Shown here: positions 43,975 to 53,284 of the stretch, piece by piece
How the letters are laid out: the number at the start of each line of letters is the position of its first letter
How positions within the stretch are numbered: the stretch's first letter is position 1
Assembly (NCBI RefSeq): GCF_000411475.1
Contig: NZ_KE150465.1
Location: 141,686 to 205,685 of the forward strand
Direction of reading: 5' to 3'
Source: Streptococcus sp. HPH0090
Lineage (GTDB): Bacteria; Bacillota; Bacilli; Lactobacillales; Streptococcaceae
DNA: 64,000 bases
Made by a program: the position numbers and the translations under genes
Notes under the pieces: generated by a model
What the model was told of the DNA's origin: nothing
Databases searched by the model: none
What the model saw: the letters and a program-made list of their open reading frames with translations, nothing else

Positions 43975-44025
43975 ATTCAAATATATTTTTGAATGTATTT
44001 TAACATTAAACTTTGTAGATGTCAA
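43975..44025 (-). promoter_or_regulatory. cadDX promoter and CadX operator
   Basis: Minus strand TTGACA (44025-44020), 17 bases, TAAAAT (44002-43997). Directly downstream, ATTCAAA-TATATT-TTTGAAT (43975-43994) is a perfect 7-6-7 inverted repeat over the start point, closely resembling the CadC operator of plasmid pI258 as I remember it. Confidence 0.85.
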
Positions 44026-44071
44026 CTCCAGCTCCATCAAAATATAGATAAGAAGGTAGTGTACCAAACAT

Positions 44072-44106
44072 TAAAAAGCCCTGCCATCGAAATGATAGCA
44101 GGGCTT
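44072..44106. terminator. hairpin inside the cad cassette end
   Basis: AAAGCCCTGC-CATCGAAATGATA-GCAGGGCTT with T-tract on the minus strand; a second terminator downstream of rpmF-rpmG, between the right repeat and cadD. Confidence 0.7.
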
Positions 44107-44139
44107 AACTTCAATATCCAGATGATATATTTATCTAAA

Positions 44140-44255
44140 AAAGGTAGAGTTTGGACTGAAATATAGTGAAATGTATTGAAATTGAAAAAAGAAAAAACGC
44201 TTAAAATCAGCGTTTTTCTTATGTATTGATTCGTATTGAATGCTTACTTCACTTC
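44140..44255. repeat. direct repeat of the rpmG 3' end, right copy
   Basis: AAAAAAGGTAGAGTTTGGACTG, AAATATAGTGAAATGTATTG, hairpin AAAAAACGCTTA/CAGCGTTTTT (44191-44217), then GAATGCTTACTTCACTTC within the end of rpmG. Matches 42769-42891. The two copies bound a 1.25-kb interval holding only cadX and cadD. Confidence 0.8.
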
Positions 44256-44393
44256 AGTAAACACAACGTGTTTGCGAAGTTTTGGTGAGTATTTCTTCAA
44301 TTGAAGACGGTCTGGAGTGTTACGTTTGTTTTTAGAAGTAAGGTACAAGCGTTCACCAGATTCTTTGTGTTCAAGTGTAATATTTACGCGCAT
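44244..44393 (-). CDS. rpmG: 50S ribosomal protein L33
   Basis: 49 residues: [49 protein letters not shown]. This is the Cys-free (zinc-independent) L33 type. ATG at 44393 follows AAGGGAGAT. Follows rpmF by 15 bases. Its last 12 or so bases are part of the direct repeat that flanks the cad cassette. Confidence 0.95.
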
Positions 44394-44408
44394 GGTATCT
44401 CCCTTCTA

Positions 44409-44591
44409 TTATTCAGCTGATGCAGCTTTAGCGATCTTACGTCCTTTGTAGTATCCTTTAAGTGATACACGGTGAGAACGTGAGTAATCTCCAGTAGTTT
44501 CGTCAAAGTTTACAGATGGAGCTGTTACTTTGTAGTGAGTACGACGTTTGTTTTTCTTCGCTTTTGAAGTGCGACGTGCAGGTACTGCCAT
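44409..44591 (-). CDS. rpmF: 50S ribosomal protein L32
   Basis: 60 residues, [20 protein letters not shown] at the start, basic throughout. The Cys pairs of zinc-binding L32 forms are missing, so this is the zinc-independent type. ATG at 44591 follows AAAGGAGAA. First gene of rpmF-rpmG. Confidence 0.95.
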
Positions 44592-44649
44592 TTTGTTTTT
44601 CTCCTTTTAAGATATAATTCAGTTAGGTTTGATTTTCATCAACTTTAAT

Positions 44650-44678
44650 AGTATATCAAAACTTTTTTGTAAAGTAAA
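44650..44678 (-). promoter_or_regulatory. promoter of rpmF-rpmG
   Basis: Minus strand TTTACT (44678-44673), 17-base spacer, TATACT (44655-44650). Confidence 0.6.
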
Positions 44679-44771
44679 GTTACTTGACAAAAAAAGATTA
44701 TTTTTTTTATCGTACACTGTTGAATTGTCTGAAAATTCAAGAATTTTCTTCTGTTCATTACTTTTAAAATG

Positions 44772-44780
44772 TGCTATAAT
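44772..44780 (+). promoter_or_regulatory. extended -10 promoter of ilvD
   Basis: TGCTATAAT with TATAAT at 44775-44780, 28 bases before the ATG. No attenuator, T-box or leader peptide is visible upstream. Confidence 0.7.
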
Positions 44781-44808
44781 GGAACAAACTGAAATGGGAG
44801 GGACTTGA

Positions 44809-46512
44809 ATGACAGAATTAGATAAACGTCATCGTAGCAGTATCTATGACAGCATGGTAAAATCACCAAACCGTGCCATGATGCGTGCGACTGGTATGAC
44901 TGATAAAGACTTTGAAACACCGATTGTAGGGGTCATTTCAACCTGGGCAGAAAACACTCCATGTAATATTCACTTGCATGACTTTGGCAAGCTTGCAAAA
45001 GAAGGTGTCAAATCAGCTGGTGCTTGGCCGGTTCAATTTGGAACCATTACTGTAGCTGATGGGATTGCTATGGGAACGCCTGGTATGCGTTTCTCTTTGA
45101 CATCTCGTGATATCATTGCGGACTCTATCGAAGCTGCTATGGGAGGTCACAACGTGGATGCCTTTGTAGCTATCGGTGGTTGCGACAAGAACATGCCTGG
45201 TTCTATGATTGCCATTGCCAATATGAATATCCCAGCTATTTTCGCCTACGGTGGTACTATCGCCCCTGGAAAACTAGATGGTAAAGACATCGACTTGGTT
45301 TCTGTATTTGAAGGAATCGGTAAGTGGAACCACGGCGATATGACGGCTGAGGACGTCAAACGTCTCGAATGTAACGCCTGCCCTGGCCCTGGTGGCTGCG
45401 GTGGTATGTATACTGCCAACACCATGGCTACTGCTATCGAAGTTTTGGGTATGAGTTTGCCAGGCTCTTCTTCTCACCCAGCAGAATCTGCTGATAAGAA
45501 AGAAGACATCGAAGCTGCTGGACGCGCTGTCGTCAAAATGCTTGAACTTGGGATCAAACCATCTGATATCTTGACTCGCGAAGCCTTTGAAGATGCCATC
45601 ACTGTGACAATGGCTCTCGGTGGTTCTACAAACGCTACTCTTCACTTGCTCGCCATTGCCCACGCTGCTAATGTTGACTTGTCACTTGAGGACTTCAATA
45701 CCATCCAAGAGCGTGTACCTCACTTGGCTGACTTGAAACCTTCTGGTCAGTATGTCTTCCAAGACCTCTACGAAGTTGGTGGTGTGCCTGCAGTTATGAA
45801 GTACTTGTTGGCAAATGGATTCCTTCACGGAGACCGTATCACATGTACTGGTAAAACTGTCGCTGAAAACTTGGCTGATTTTGCAGACCTGACACCAGGT
45901 CAAAAAGTCATTATGCCACTTGAAAATCCTAAACGTGCGGACGGTCCTTTGATTATCCTTAACGGTAACCTAGCTCCTGACGGTGCGGTTGCCAAGGTAT
46001 CAGGTGTGAAAGTTCGTCGTCATGTTGGACCAGCTAAGGTCTTTGACTCAGAAGAAGATGCCATCCAAGCTGTCTTGTCTGATGAAATCGTTGATGGCGA
46101 CGTTGTCGTTGTTCGTTTCGTTGGACCTAAGGGTGGTCCTGGTATGCCTGAGATGCTATCCCTTTCTTCTATGATTGTTGGTAAAGGTCAAGGAGACAAG
46201 GTGGCCCTCTTGACAGACGGACGCTTCTCTGGTGGTACTTATGGACTGGTTGTCGGACATATCGCACCTGAAGCTCAGGATAGTGGACCAATTGCCTACC
46301 TCCGCACAGGTGATATCGTCACCGTTGACCAAGATACAAAAGAAATTTCCATGGCTGTATCTGATGAAGAACTTGAAAAACGTAAGGCAGAAACAACCTT
46401 GCCACCACTCTATAGCCGTGGTGTCCTCGGTAAGTACGCCCATACTGTATCTTCTGCATCACGTGGTGCTGTTACAGACTTCTGGAATATGGAACAATCT
46501 GGCAAAAAATAA
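44809..46512 (+). CDS. ilvD: dihydroxy-acid dehydratase
   Basis: 567 residues. Fe-S enzyme making 2-oxoisovalerate and 2-oxo-3-methylvalerate in valine/isoleucine synthesis. Iron-sulfur and Mg ligands are in [22 protein letters not shown] and [21 protein letters not shown]-terminal substrate motif [17 protein letters not shown] at 44809 follows GGGAGGG. Stands alone here, away from ilvBNC, as in related streptococci. Confidence 0.97.
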   Translation: MTELDKRHRSSIYDSMVKSPNRAMMRATGMTDKDFETPIVGVISTWAENTPCNIHLHDFGKLAKEGVKSAGAWPVQFGTITVADGIAMGTPGMRFSLTSRDIIADSIEAAMGGHNVDAFVAIGGCDKNMPGSMIAIANMNIPAIFAYGGTIAPGKLDGKDIDLVSVFEGIGKWNHGDMTAEDVKRLECNACPGPGGCGGMYTANTMATAIEVLGMSLPGSSSHPAESADKKEDIEAAGRAVVKMLELGIKPSDILTREAFEDAITVTMALGGSTNATLHLLAIAHAANVDLSLEDFNTIQERVPHLADLKPSGQYVFQDLYEVGGVPAVMKYLLANGFLHGDRITCTGKTVAENLADFADLTPGQKVIMPLENPKRADGPLIILNGNLAPDGAVAKVSGVKVRRHVGPAKVFDSEEDAIQAVLSDEIVDGDVVVVRFVGPKGGPGMPEMLSLSSMIVGKGQGDKVALLTDGRFSGGTYGLVVGHIAPEAQDSGPIAYLRTGDIVTVDQDTKEISMAVSDEELEKRKAETTLPPLYSRGVLGKYAHTVSSASRGAVTDFWNMEQSGKK

Positions 46513-46520
46513 GCAAATCA

Positions 46521-46548
46521 AAAGCAAGCCCTTATGGCTTGCTTTTTT
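46521..46548. terminator. terminator of ilvD
   Basis: AAAGCAAGCC-CTTAT-GGCTTGCTTTTTTG. Confidence 0.88.
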
Positions 46549-46567
46549 GTAATTTTAAAATAGATAA

Positions 46568-46909
46568 CTATCGTGGAGGCAATCCCAGAGCTATACGCCC
46601 ATAACGACTAATGCGTGTGATCTTCCAAGCCGGAGACCAGGTAACTTCAACCTTTACATCTTCAATGCCATCAATTTGTTTTAAACCTGCTACGATCTCA
46701 ATCGGCAAACTTTCTGCACAATCACAGGCAGTATCAGTGAAGGTCATGACAACTGTACAAAGACCATCCTCATCTAAATGAATCTCATAAATCAATCCAA
46801 GATTGTATACATCTAGCTCTACATCTGTATCATAAACTTTTTCGAGTACTTCAATGATTTGGTCTTCCAATGCTAGAGCACGGTCATTAATCTTGATGTC
46901 TTCTCTCAT
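46568..46909 (-). CDS. DUF59/MIP18-family protein (SufT-like iron-sulfur assembly factor)
   Basis: 113 residues. Fold family of SufT/PaaD/MIP18, which act in iron-sulfur cluster maturation. Conserved DVYNLGLIYEIHLDEDG and VMTFTDTACDCAESLP, with the reactive Cys (two Cys here, ACDC). Converges on ilvD, an iron-sulfur dehydratase, which may be chance. ATG at 46909 follows GGAGGGAA. Confidence 0.85.
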   Translation of the reverse strand: MREDIKINDRALALEDQIIEVLEKVYDTDVELDVYNLGLIYEIHLDEDGLCTVVMTFTDTACDCAESLPIEIVAGLKQIDGIEDVKVEVTWSPAWKITRISRYGRIALGLPPR

Positions 46910-47026
46910 TGTATTCCCTCCATTTTTTGACTGTTCCTATTTTCTCATAATTCTGACAATTTGGCAAGTTTTTCCCAATCCTGTTTAAAGCAAAAAAGTA
47001 GAGATAGAATCTCTACTTTTCATTGA

Positions 47027-48844
47027 TTATTTTGATTTGACAGGTTTATCTGCAAGAGATTTAACAGCTGCGTTAATCGTTTCTGCATATAGTTTAGCAC
47101 CTTCATCCTGCTTAGTAGTATCACTACCAAAGTGAACTTGGTCTGTCCCTTTCCAAATATCTGGATGATCTTTGGCTACTTGGTTCCAATCTGCAAGTGC
47201 AATATATGGATATTTTTGTGCCAATTCACGCGCATAGCTTGCATATTGTTCTACGTAAGGTTGCGTTTCCTGAGTTGTATCCCCTTCATATGGAGTTACT
47301 AGGACAAGCTGATGTCCCTTCGGAAGATTTGTTATTAGTAGATCCAAATCATTCTTATAATTCTCAGGATTATTAACTCCAGTCGCGATAACTACAATTT
47401 TAGGCAAGGCTTTATTCTGGCTATAATTCAACATCAGTGCATTTGCTTGCTTGGTATTGCGACTGACCTGACCATCAATTTGAGCATCTGGCAAAAGTTC
47501 TTTAAGCCCAGCCGAAGCACGCAAGGTTACAGAATCTCCAATGATAGATACACCGTCAGCTATATTGTAGCGGCTTGCTTCTGCTTGATCTGCCATGGTC
47601 TTTGTTCGAGTAATATTAGTTTGGGCTTGATTGAGACCAGTAACCATCAAATCCGTTTCAAAGGCACCTACTTGTGGAGCTATCAGAATCACAACCAAGG
47701 TAATCAAACTAAGAACTCCAACACTACCAGCAAAGATTGGTTTGATGTGCGGAATTTCTTCTGCCATTCGCAAGAGTTTGCTGGACTTCCCTGCAATGAA
47801 AGGTTCGATCACATAGAAAGAAAGGGTAGCAAAGAGATACGAGAAAATCGTCGTTAAAATCACTGCCGGTACATTTCCCACCAATTGAGAGAAAATAATG
47901 TAAAACGGCCAGTGGAAAAGATAGACGGCATAGCTGGTATCCGCTAAAAAGCTAATCACCTTTGGTTCTTCGATTGTCGGAGTTTTTTCATGCAAAAGGC
48001 GCGCTGCAACAATCATCAGAAGCGCAGCCAAGCTTGCCAACAAGAAGCCAAGTAAATAGGCAAAGAGATAAGTGAATTTCACAAAGAAAGTCAATAAGAG
48101 CAAGACTCCTAGACCAGCCCCGAAGACTAGCAAGGTTTGCCTCAAATCCAAGCTTCTATTCAAGCGTTTAAGAAGAGGTGTTACATGGCGAACACCTACT
48201 AGGGTCGCAAGCACACTTCCTAAGAAGAACGGAAATACATGAGTCAAAGTTGAGAAGTAGAGTGTTGAGTAGGAGCTAACGATAAAGCTACCAATAAACA
48301 TAGAAAGGAAGCTAATCATAAAGGTTGCTGATGAAAGTAGGAAAATCATTCCTCGTAGTTGTCCACTTGTTTTTGCTCGTTTGGACAAGAACCAGACTGC
48401 TATGCCCCACAAGATATAGTAATGAACTTCAACAGCTAAGCTCCAGTTGTGAACAAAGAGGTGAGGGATAAACTGAGATTCATAACTACCTCCTGTCAAC
48501 ATTTCATAGAAGTTAGTCATAAATCCAAGAACGCCGGCAATCTGACCACCGATTCCTGCCACATAATCCTGACGAACCAAGAACGTGAAGGGCATAACGA
48601 TGAGGACCATCAAAACAACCGGTGGAAAAATCCGATAGAAGCGTCGTCTAAAAAATCCTAGGATATCAATTTTACCTTTTTGTCCAAATTCTTCCAATAA
48701 GAGAGATGTAATTAGAAAACCTGAAAATGTGAAGAAGACGTCAACCCCGAAGAAACCTCCTGGGAAAACCGTCTGAAAGAAATGGTACAAGAGTACCAAA
48801 AGCAAACCTGTAATCCTAATCAAGGAAAACCATTTAATACGCAT
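47027..48844 (-). CDS. OatA-like peptidoglycan/cell-surface O-acyltransferase with SGNH domain
   Basis: 605 residues. The N-terminal about 375 residues are an acyltransferase-3 membrane domain with ten or eleven helices (FSGFLITSLLLEEF, HNWSLAVEVHYYILWG). The extracellular C-terminal part is an SGNH esterase-like domain: block I SIIGDSVTLRAS, block III ATGVNN, block V DQVHFGSD with catalytic Asp-His. This architecture matches OatA, which acetylates muramic acid and gives lysozyme resistance, though other surface glycans are possible. ATG at 48844 follows GGAGAAT. Confidence 0.88.
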   Translation of the reverse strand: MRIKWFSLIRITGLLLVLLYHFFQTVFPGGFFGVDVFFTFSGFLITSLLLEEFGQKGKIDILGFFRRRFYRIFPPVVLMVLIVMPFTFLVRQDYVAGIGGQIAGVLGFMTNFYEMLTGGSYESQFIPHLFVHNWSLAVEVHYYILWGIAVWFLSKRAKTSGQLRGMIFLLSSATFMISFLSMFIGSFIVSSYSTLYFSTLTHVFPFFLGSVLATLVGVRHVTPLLKRLNRSLDLRQTLLVFGAGLGVLLLLTFFVKFTYLFAYLLGFLLASLAALLMIVAARLLHEKTPTIEEPKVISFLADTSYAVYLFHWPFYIIFSQLVGNVPAVILTTIFSYLFATLSFYVIEPFIAGKSSKLLRMAEEIPHIKPIFAGSVGVLSLITLVVILIAPQVGAFETDLMVTGLNQAQTNITRTKTMADQAEASRYNIADGVSIIGDSVTLRASAGLKELLPDAQIDGQVSRNTKQANALMLNYSQNKALPKIVVIATGVNNPENYKNDLDLLITNLPKGHQLVLVTPYEGDTTQETQPYVEQYASYARELAQKYPYIALADWNQVAKDHPDIWKGTDQVHFGSDTTKQDEGAKLYAETINAAVKSLADKPVKSK

Positions 48845-48929
48845 ACGAGTTTATTCTCCATTCATTAGATTAGCAAAAAAAGCCATCTAATTTCAATCCA
48901 TAGTACCTTTATTTTATCAAAAAAAACAG

Positions 48930-48959
48930 AAAAATCCTAAGATAAAACTTAGGATTTTT
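48930..48959. terminator. terminator downstream of tgt
   Basis: AAAAATCCTAAG-ATAAAA-CTTAGGATTTTT; near-perfect stem, symmetrical tracts. Confidence 0.85.
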
Positions 48960-48978
48960 AGCTGATATCAAGCAAAAA

Positions 48979-50124
<1,146 letters not shown>

Positions 50125-50221
50125 TTACCTCCGAAGCTGGGAAAGACAGTCCCAGTTCATACTTTGTGCCCGAGGGCATACTGTATGATTCTATCAAAAA
50201 AAACAGGAACTGTCACGAACT

Positions 50222-50231
50222 ATGGTATAAT
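50222..50231 (+). promoter_or_regulatory. extended -10 promoter abutting the DUF975 start codon
   Basis: ATGGTATAAT: TG, one base, TATAAT (50226-50231). The predicted transcription start (seven bases on) falls at or within a base of the ATG at 50238, leaving no room for a ribosome binding site. Confidence 0.6.
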
Positions 50232-50237
50232 GAAAGA

Positions 50238-51095
50238 ATGAAGTACCCAAAAATTAATTTAAAAGAAGTTCGCCAGCAGGCTAGACAATTTCAAGCTGAG
50301 CATCCTCGTCTACTGCTTGTCTTTTTATTACCAAGTATCATCTTGATTCTATCCAGCTTTATAAGACCTTTATCCCTATTGGATGAAGGCATTCTTGAAC
50401 AGTCCTTCTTGAGTTTTCTAGGGATCACAATCCAGTCTGCTCTCTTTCCGATAGCCGTTGGATTTACAAGTTCCATCATCCTAGCTGGTGCCCTCTTTAC
50501 CACGATTAATCTCTACAGAATTTCTGAGATTGAGCTTTCCTTTAAGGATAGCTTGTCCTTGCTTGACAACCGCTTCTTTACCCAGACATTTCTAACTCTA
50601 TTGCTCAAGCGTTTCTATCTCTTTTTATGGAGCATCCCTAATCTTTTTGGAGTTTACTTGCTCTTTTATAGCAGTGCCATGGCTCGTAAATTTGTGGAAC
50701 TTCATCCCGAATTTCCATCTGTCGACGTGACAAATCCAGATATCGAACACTTCCTGCTCACTTTTGCGCTCTACTTCTTTGGTAGTGTCCTTGTAATGAT
50801 TTTGGGAACCATTCTCTATCTTCCGCAATACTATGCTTATTCCCAAGTTGAGCTACTCCTATGTGACACCCTTGCAATTGGAATTGCTAAACCAAGTCGT
50901 GTGCTACATACCAGCCGCTTTCTCATGAAAGGCTATAAGTTCCAACGCTTCGTCCTTGATTTACAGCTACTTCCATGGTATCTCCTTATCTGGATAAGCT
51001 TTGGAATTGCAAGTATTTCTATCTTCCCTTATATCTACAGTAGCCAAATCTTCTTCTATCAAAGGTTACTTGAAATCAAGCGGAGAAAAGTTTAA
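50238..51095 (+). CDS. DUF975-family membrane protein
   Basis: 285 residues starting MKYPKINLKEVRQQARQF, the typical DUF975 amino end, so the ATG at 50238 is preferred over any upstream codon of the long frame (which would be antisense to tgt). About six membrane helices; a conserved polar loop around ISEIELSFKDSLSLLDNRFF and a C-terminal SRVLHTSRFLMKGYKFQRFV. Function unknown. No Shine-Dalgarno upstream; mRNA is probably leaderless. Confidence 0.85.
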   Translation: MKYPKINLKEVRQQARQFQAEHPRLLLVFLLPSIILILSSFIRPLSLLDEGILEQSFLSFLGITIQSALFPIAVGFTSSIILAGALFTTINLYRISEIELSFKDSLSLLDNRFFTQTFLTLLLKRFYLFLWSIPNLFGVYLLFYSSAMARKFVELHPEFPSVDVTNPDIEHFLLTFALYFFGSVLVMILGTILYLPQYYAYSQVELLLCDTLAIGIAKPSRVLHTSRFLMKGYKFQRFVLDLQLLPWYLLIWISFGIASISIFPYIYSSQIFFYQRLLEIKRRKV

Positions 51096-51107
51096 GATCA
51101 GTTATTA

Positions 51108-51143
51108 AAAACCAGCACCTTCATAGAAAGTGCTGCTTTTTTT
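51108..51143 (+). terminator. terminator of the DUF975 gene
   Basis: AGCAC-CTTCATAGAAA-GTGCT then GCTTTTTTT. Confidence 0.8.
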
Positions 51144-51260
51144 ATTTTAACCAGAACTACTCTCCAAAAATATAAAACAGTCTCCTCGTCATGTTTCTAT
51201 AAGGCTTTTTATCTATATTTATGCCTGGATTTTATTTACGCTATCTAAGAATTTGAAAAT

Positions 51261-51298
51261 AAAAAAGAAGTGGAAACTGAATCAGTTCCCAACTTCTC
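51261..51298 (-). terminator. terminator of the LysM-protein gene
   Basis: Minus strand GAAGTTGGGAACTG-ATT-CAGTTTCCACTTC then TTTTTTA. Confidence 0.85.
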
Positions 51299-51306
51299 AT
51301 TCATTA

Positions 51307-52500
51307 TTAGTTCATTGATACGTGAACGTGGTCATAGTGGTTTTCTGTTACGCTACCACGATCTGGCATTGGATTCCAAGTGTAGGCTGGTCCGTATTTG
51401 CTATCGTATGGTGCGTAGAAACGTTGTTTCCAGATGATGTAGTTGATTCCACGGCTAGCCATATTTTGGATAGCATAATCTGCAATTTGGTCACCGAGAG
51501 CTGAGCTAACTGGGACCATGAAGTCAATCGCTAGACCTTTTCCGTGGTCACCTGGATCTCCTGGACGGTAACCACTAAATGATGTGATACCAAACAAGTT
51601 AGCTACTTCTTCTTTAAATGCAGCTGTTTGTGGTTGAAGACCTGCATTTTCAGATTTTGTTGCTGCAATAGTTGCATAATCAGGAGCCGCTGGTGCTGTA
51701 TAAGTTGCTGATGCACCTTGACTTGGTTCAGCTTGGTAAGTTGCTGGAGCCGATTGAGCTTCTGTTACAGCCTCAGTTGTTGCTTCTGTAGTCGTTGTTT
51801 CTTCAACTGTTGTAGTTGTTTCAGCGGCCGTAGTTGTTTCCTCAACTGTTGTAGTTGGTTCAGCAGCCGTAGTTGTTTCCTCAACTGTAGTTGTTGGTTC
51901 AGCGACCGTAGTTGTTTCCTCAACTGTAGTTGTTGGTTCAGCGACCGTAGTTGTTTCTTCAACGACAGGTGCCGCAGCTTCAGTTGTTGCTTCTGACGAT
52001 ACTGTAGTTTCTGCTACAACTCCAGTTGTTGCTTCTGTTGTAGTTGTCTCCTCAACAGTAGTCGTTGTTTCTTCAACTGGTTGTGTCAAATCTTCGACTT
52101 GAACAGTTTGTTCATCTACTGTTACTTGATTCGTTGTTAAATCTGCTGTTGCACTTGCTACATCAGAACCAACTTCTTGAGGTGTATAAACCTCAACCTC
52201 TGTTACTTCCTCATTGTCGTTCACAGTTGTAGTCAGTACAGTTTCTGGGAAAATCAAATCAATATTAGTGATTTTGTTCAAGTTTGCAAGGACATTTAAA
52301 TCTACTCCCAAAGCCTCTGCAATCGTGCTTAGGGTATCTCCGTACTTAATTGTGTAACTTGTTTTATTTTCGCTTTTAGCAACATCGTTTTGAATTTGCT
52401 CAACTGAACGTGGTGACCATACAATTTCTTCTGCTTGAGTCGCCAAGGTAGGGGCAAGTGATAGAGCTACTGTTGATGCTAAAATAATTCGTTTCTTCAT
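51307..52500 (-). CDS. secreted LysM protein with Thr/Glu repeat linker and M15-like C domain
   Basis: 397 residues from the ATG at 52500, which follows AAAAGGAG; an ATG at 52521 overlaps that site. Signal peptide (MKKRIILASTVALSLAPTL, cleaved after ATQA), one LysM domain (YTIKYGDTLSTIAEALGVDL, residues 48-92), a low-complexity Thr/Glu linker with tandem repeats (about 145-255), and a C-terminal domain with SGYRPGDPGDHGKGLAIDFM and HYDHVHVSMN. The HxxxxxxD and HxH residues are the zinc ligands of M15-type peptidases, so a peptidoglycan hydrolase is likely. Similar to the pneumococcal LysM protein SP_0107 as I recall. Confidence 0.85.
   Translation of the reverse strand: MKKRIILASTVALSLAPTLATQAEEIVWSPRSVEQIQNDVAKSENKTSYTIKYGDTLSTIAEALGVDLNVLANLNKITNIDLIFPETVLTTTVNDNEEVTEVEVYTPQEVGSDVASATADLTTNQVTVDEQTVQVEDLTQPVEETTTTVEETTTTEATTGVVAETTVSSEATTEAAAPVVEETTTVAEPTTTVEETTTVAEPTTTVEETTTAAEPTTTVEETTTAAETTTTVEETTTTEATTEAVTEAQSAPATYQAEPSQGASATYTAPAAPDYATIAATKSENAGLQPQTAAFKEEVANLFGITSFSGYRPGDPGDHGKGLAIDFMVPVSSALGDQIADYAIQNMASRGINYIIWKQRFYAPYDSKYGPAYTWNPMPDRGSVTENHYDHVHVSMN
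51780..51970. repeat. 39-base tandem repeats in the LysM-protein linker
   Basis: Coding for AEPTTTVEETTTV-type units of 13 residues, about four copies with A/V and P/T swaps, flanked by degenerate ETTTT stretches. Neighbouring units are nearly identical in DNA, which allows slippage and length variation. Confidence 0.8.
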
Positions 52501-52554
52501 ACTATTCAAACTCCTTTTCAAATGTAGTACCTTTCTATCATAACATAAAGAAAA

Positions 52555-52582
52555 AAGAAAAAAAGCCCTTTGGGGGCTATTT
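52555..52582 (-). terminator. terminator of the MATE-HAD operon
   Basis: Minus strand AGCCCCC-AAA-GGGCT followed by TTTTTTTC. Confidence 0.7.
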
Positions 52583-52666
52583 AATAAAACTGTCTAAGCT
52601 CTGTAACAAACTACATTAATTGAAATAGTTTGTATGATTTTTGTCACAAAGCTGACATATTCTCTT

Positions 52667-53281
52667 TCATAAAGAGAGAGAAGGAATATCCGCTAAACAA
52701 GAAATCTGATGATTGCAATCCACCGGAGTTCCAAGGAAATTGATACTCTGAATGCTACTATTCTGAGCAAATTCGATATCCAAAGTACGGTCCCCTATAT
52801 AATAGGTGCGCTCTGGTTTTAAATGGTATTTGCTGATAAGGTAGGTCGCTGCTTCTGGACTTGGTTTACGAGCAAAACCGCTCTGGCTTGTCAAAATTTC
52901 TGTGAAATAAACATCCAATCCCAAATCTCGTAAAATAGTCAAGGCATTATCGCCTTTGTGGGTGTAGACAAATTGCTGAATTCCTTGCTGATTTGCCCAG
53001 GCTAAAACCTCGCGCGCCCCCGGCATCAAGATGACCTGGGCATTCTTTTCAGCCAAGCTCTGAGCACGGACTTGATTGAGCCTATCAACATCCAAGCCTC
53101 TTTCTTCTGCCACTTGCACTAGTAAATCCTGGACAGAGTATTTCAAGATAAAAGCTCGAACTTTTTCCTTGTCAAAAGGAATGGAAAACAGTGCATAGGT
53201 TTCCTCAATCCCTGACAAAATAGCTTCATAGGAGTCCAATAAGGTCCCGTCTAAATCCCAAATAAAAGCCGTTTCTTGCAT
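52667..53281 (-). CDS. HAD-superfamily hydrolase (subfamily IA phosphatase)
   Basis: 204 residues. Motif I WDLDGTLLDSYEAI (nucleophile and acid Asp), motif II VYTHKGDNA, motif III Lys in GFARKPSPEA and motif IV YYIGDRTLDIEFA: a complete phosphatase of the phosphoglycolate phosphatase type. Substrate unknown. Three bases after the MATE gene stop, so cotranscribed with it. Confidence 0.9.
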   Translation of the reverse strand: MQETAFIWDLDGTLLDSYEAILSGIEETYALFSIPFDKEKVRAFILKYSVQDLLVQVAEERGLDVDRLNQVRAQSLAEKNAQVILMPGAREVLAWANQQGIQQFVYTHKGDNALTILRDLGLDVYFTEILTSQSGFARKPSPEAATYLISKYHLKPERTYYIGDRTLDIEFAQNSSIQSINFLGTPVDCNHQISCLADIPSLSL

Positions 53282-53284
53282 TTC

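Noticed and set aside
44592..44808. Possible T-box or leader-peptide attenuator ahead of ilvD
   Set aside because: The leader from the extended -10 to the ATG is only about 20 bases; no room for a riboswitch or leader peptide.
51718..51996. Cys/Ser-rich repeat ORF opposite the LysM-protein linker
   Set aside because: It is the complement of the Thr/Glu repeat codons; no start signal.
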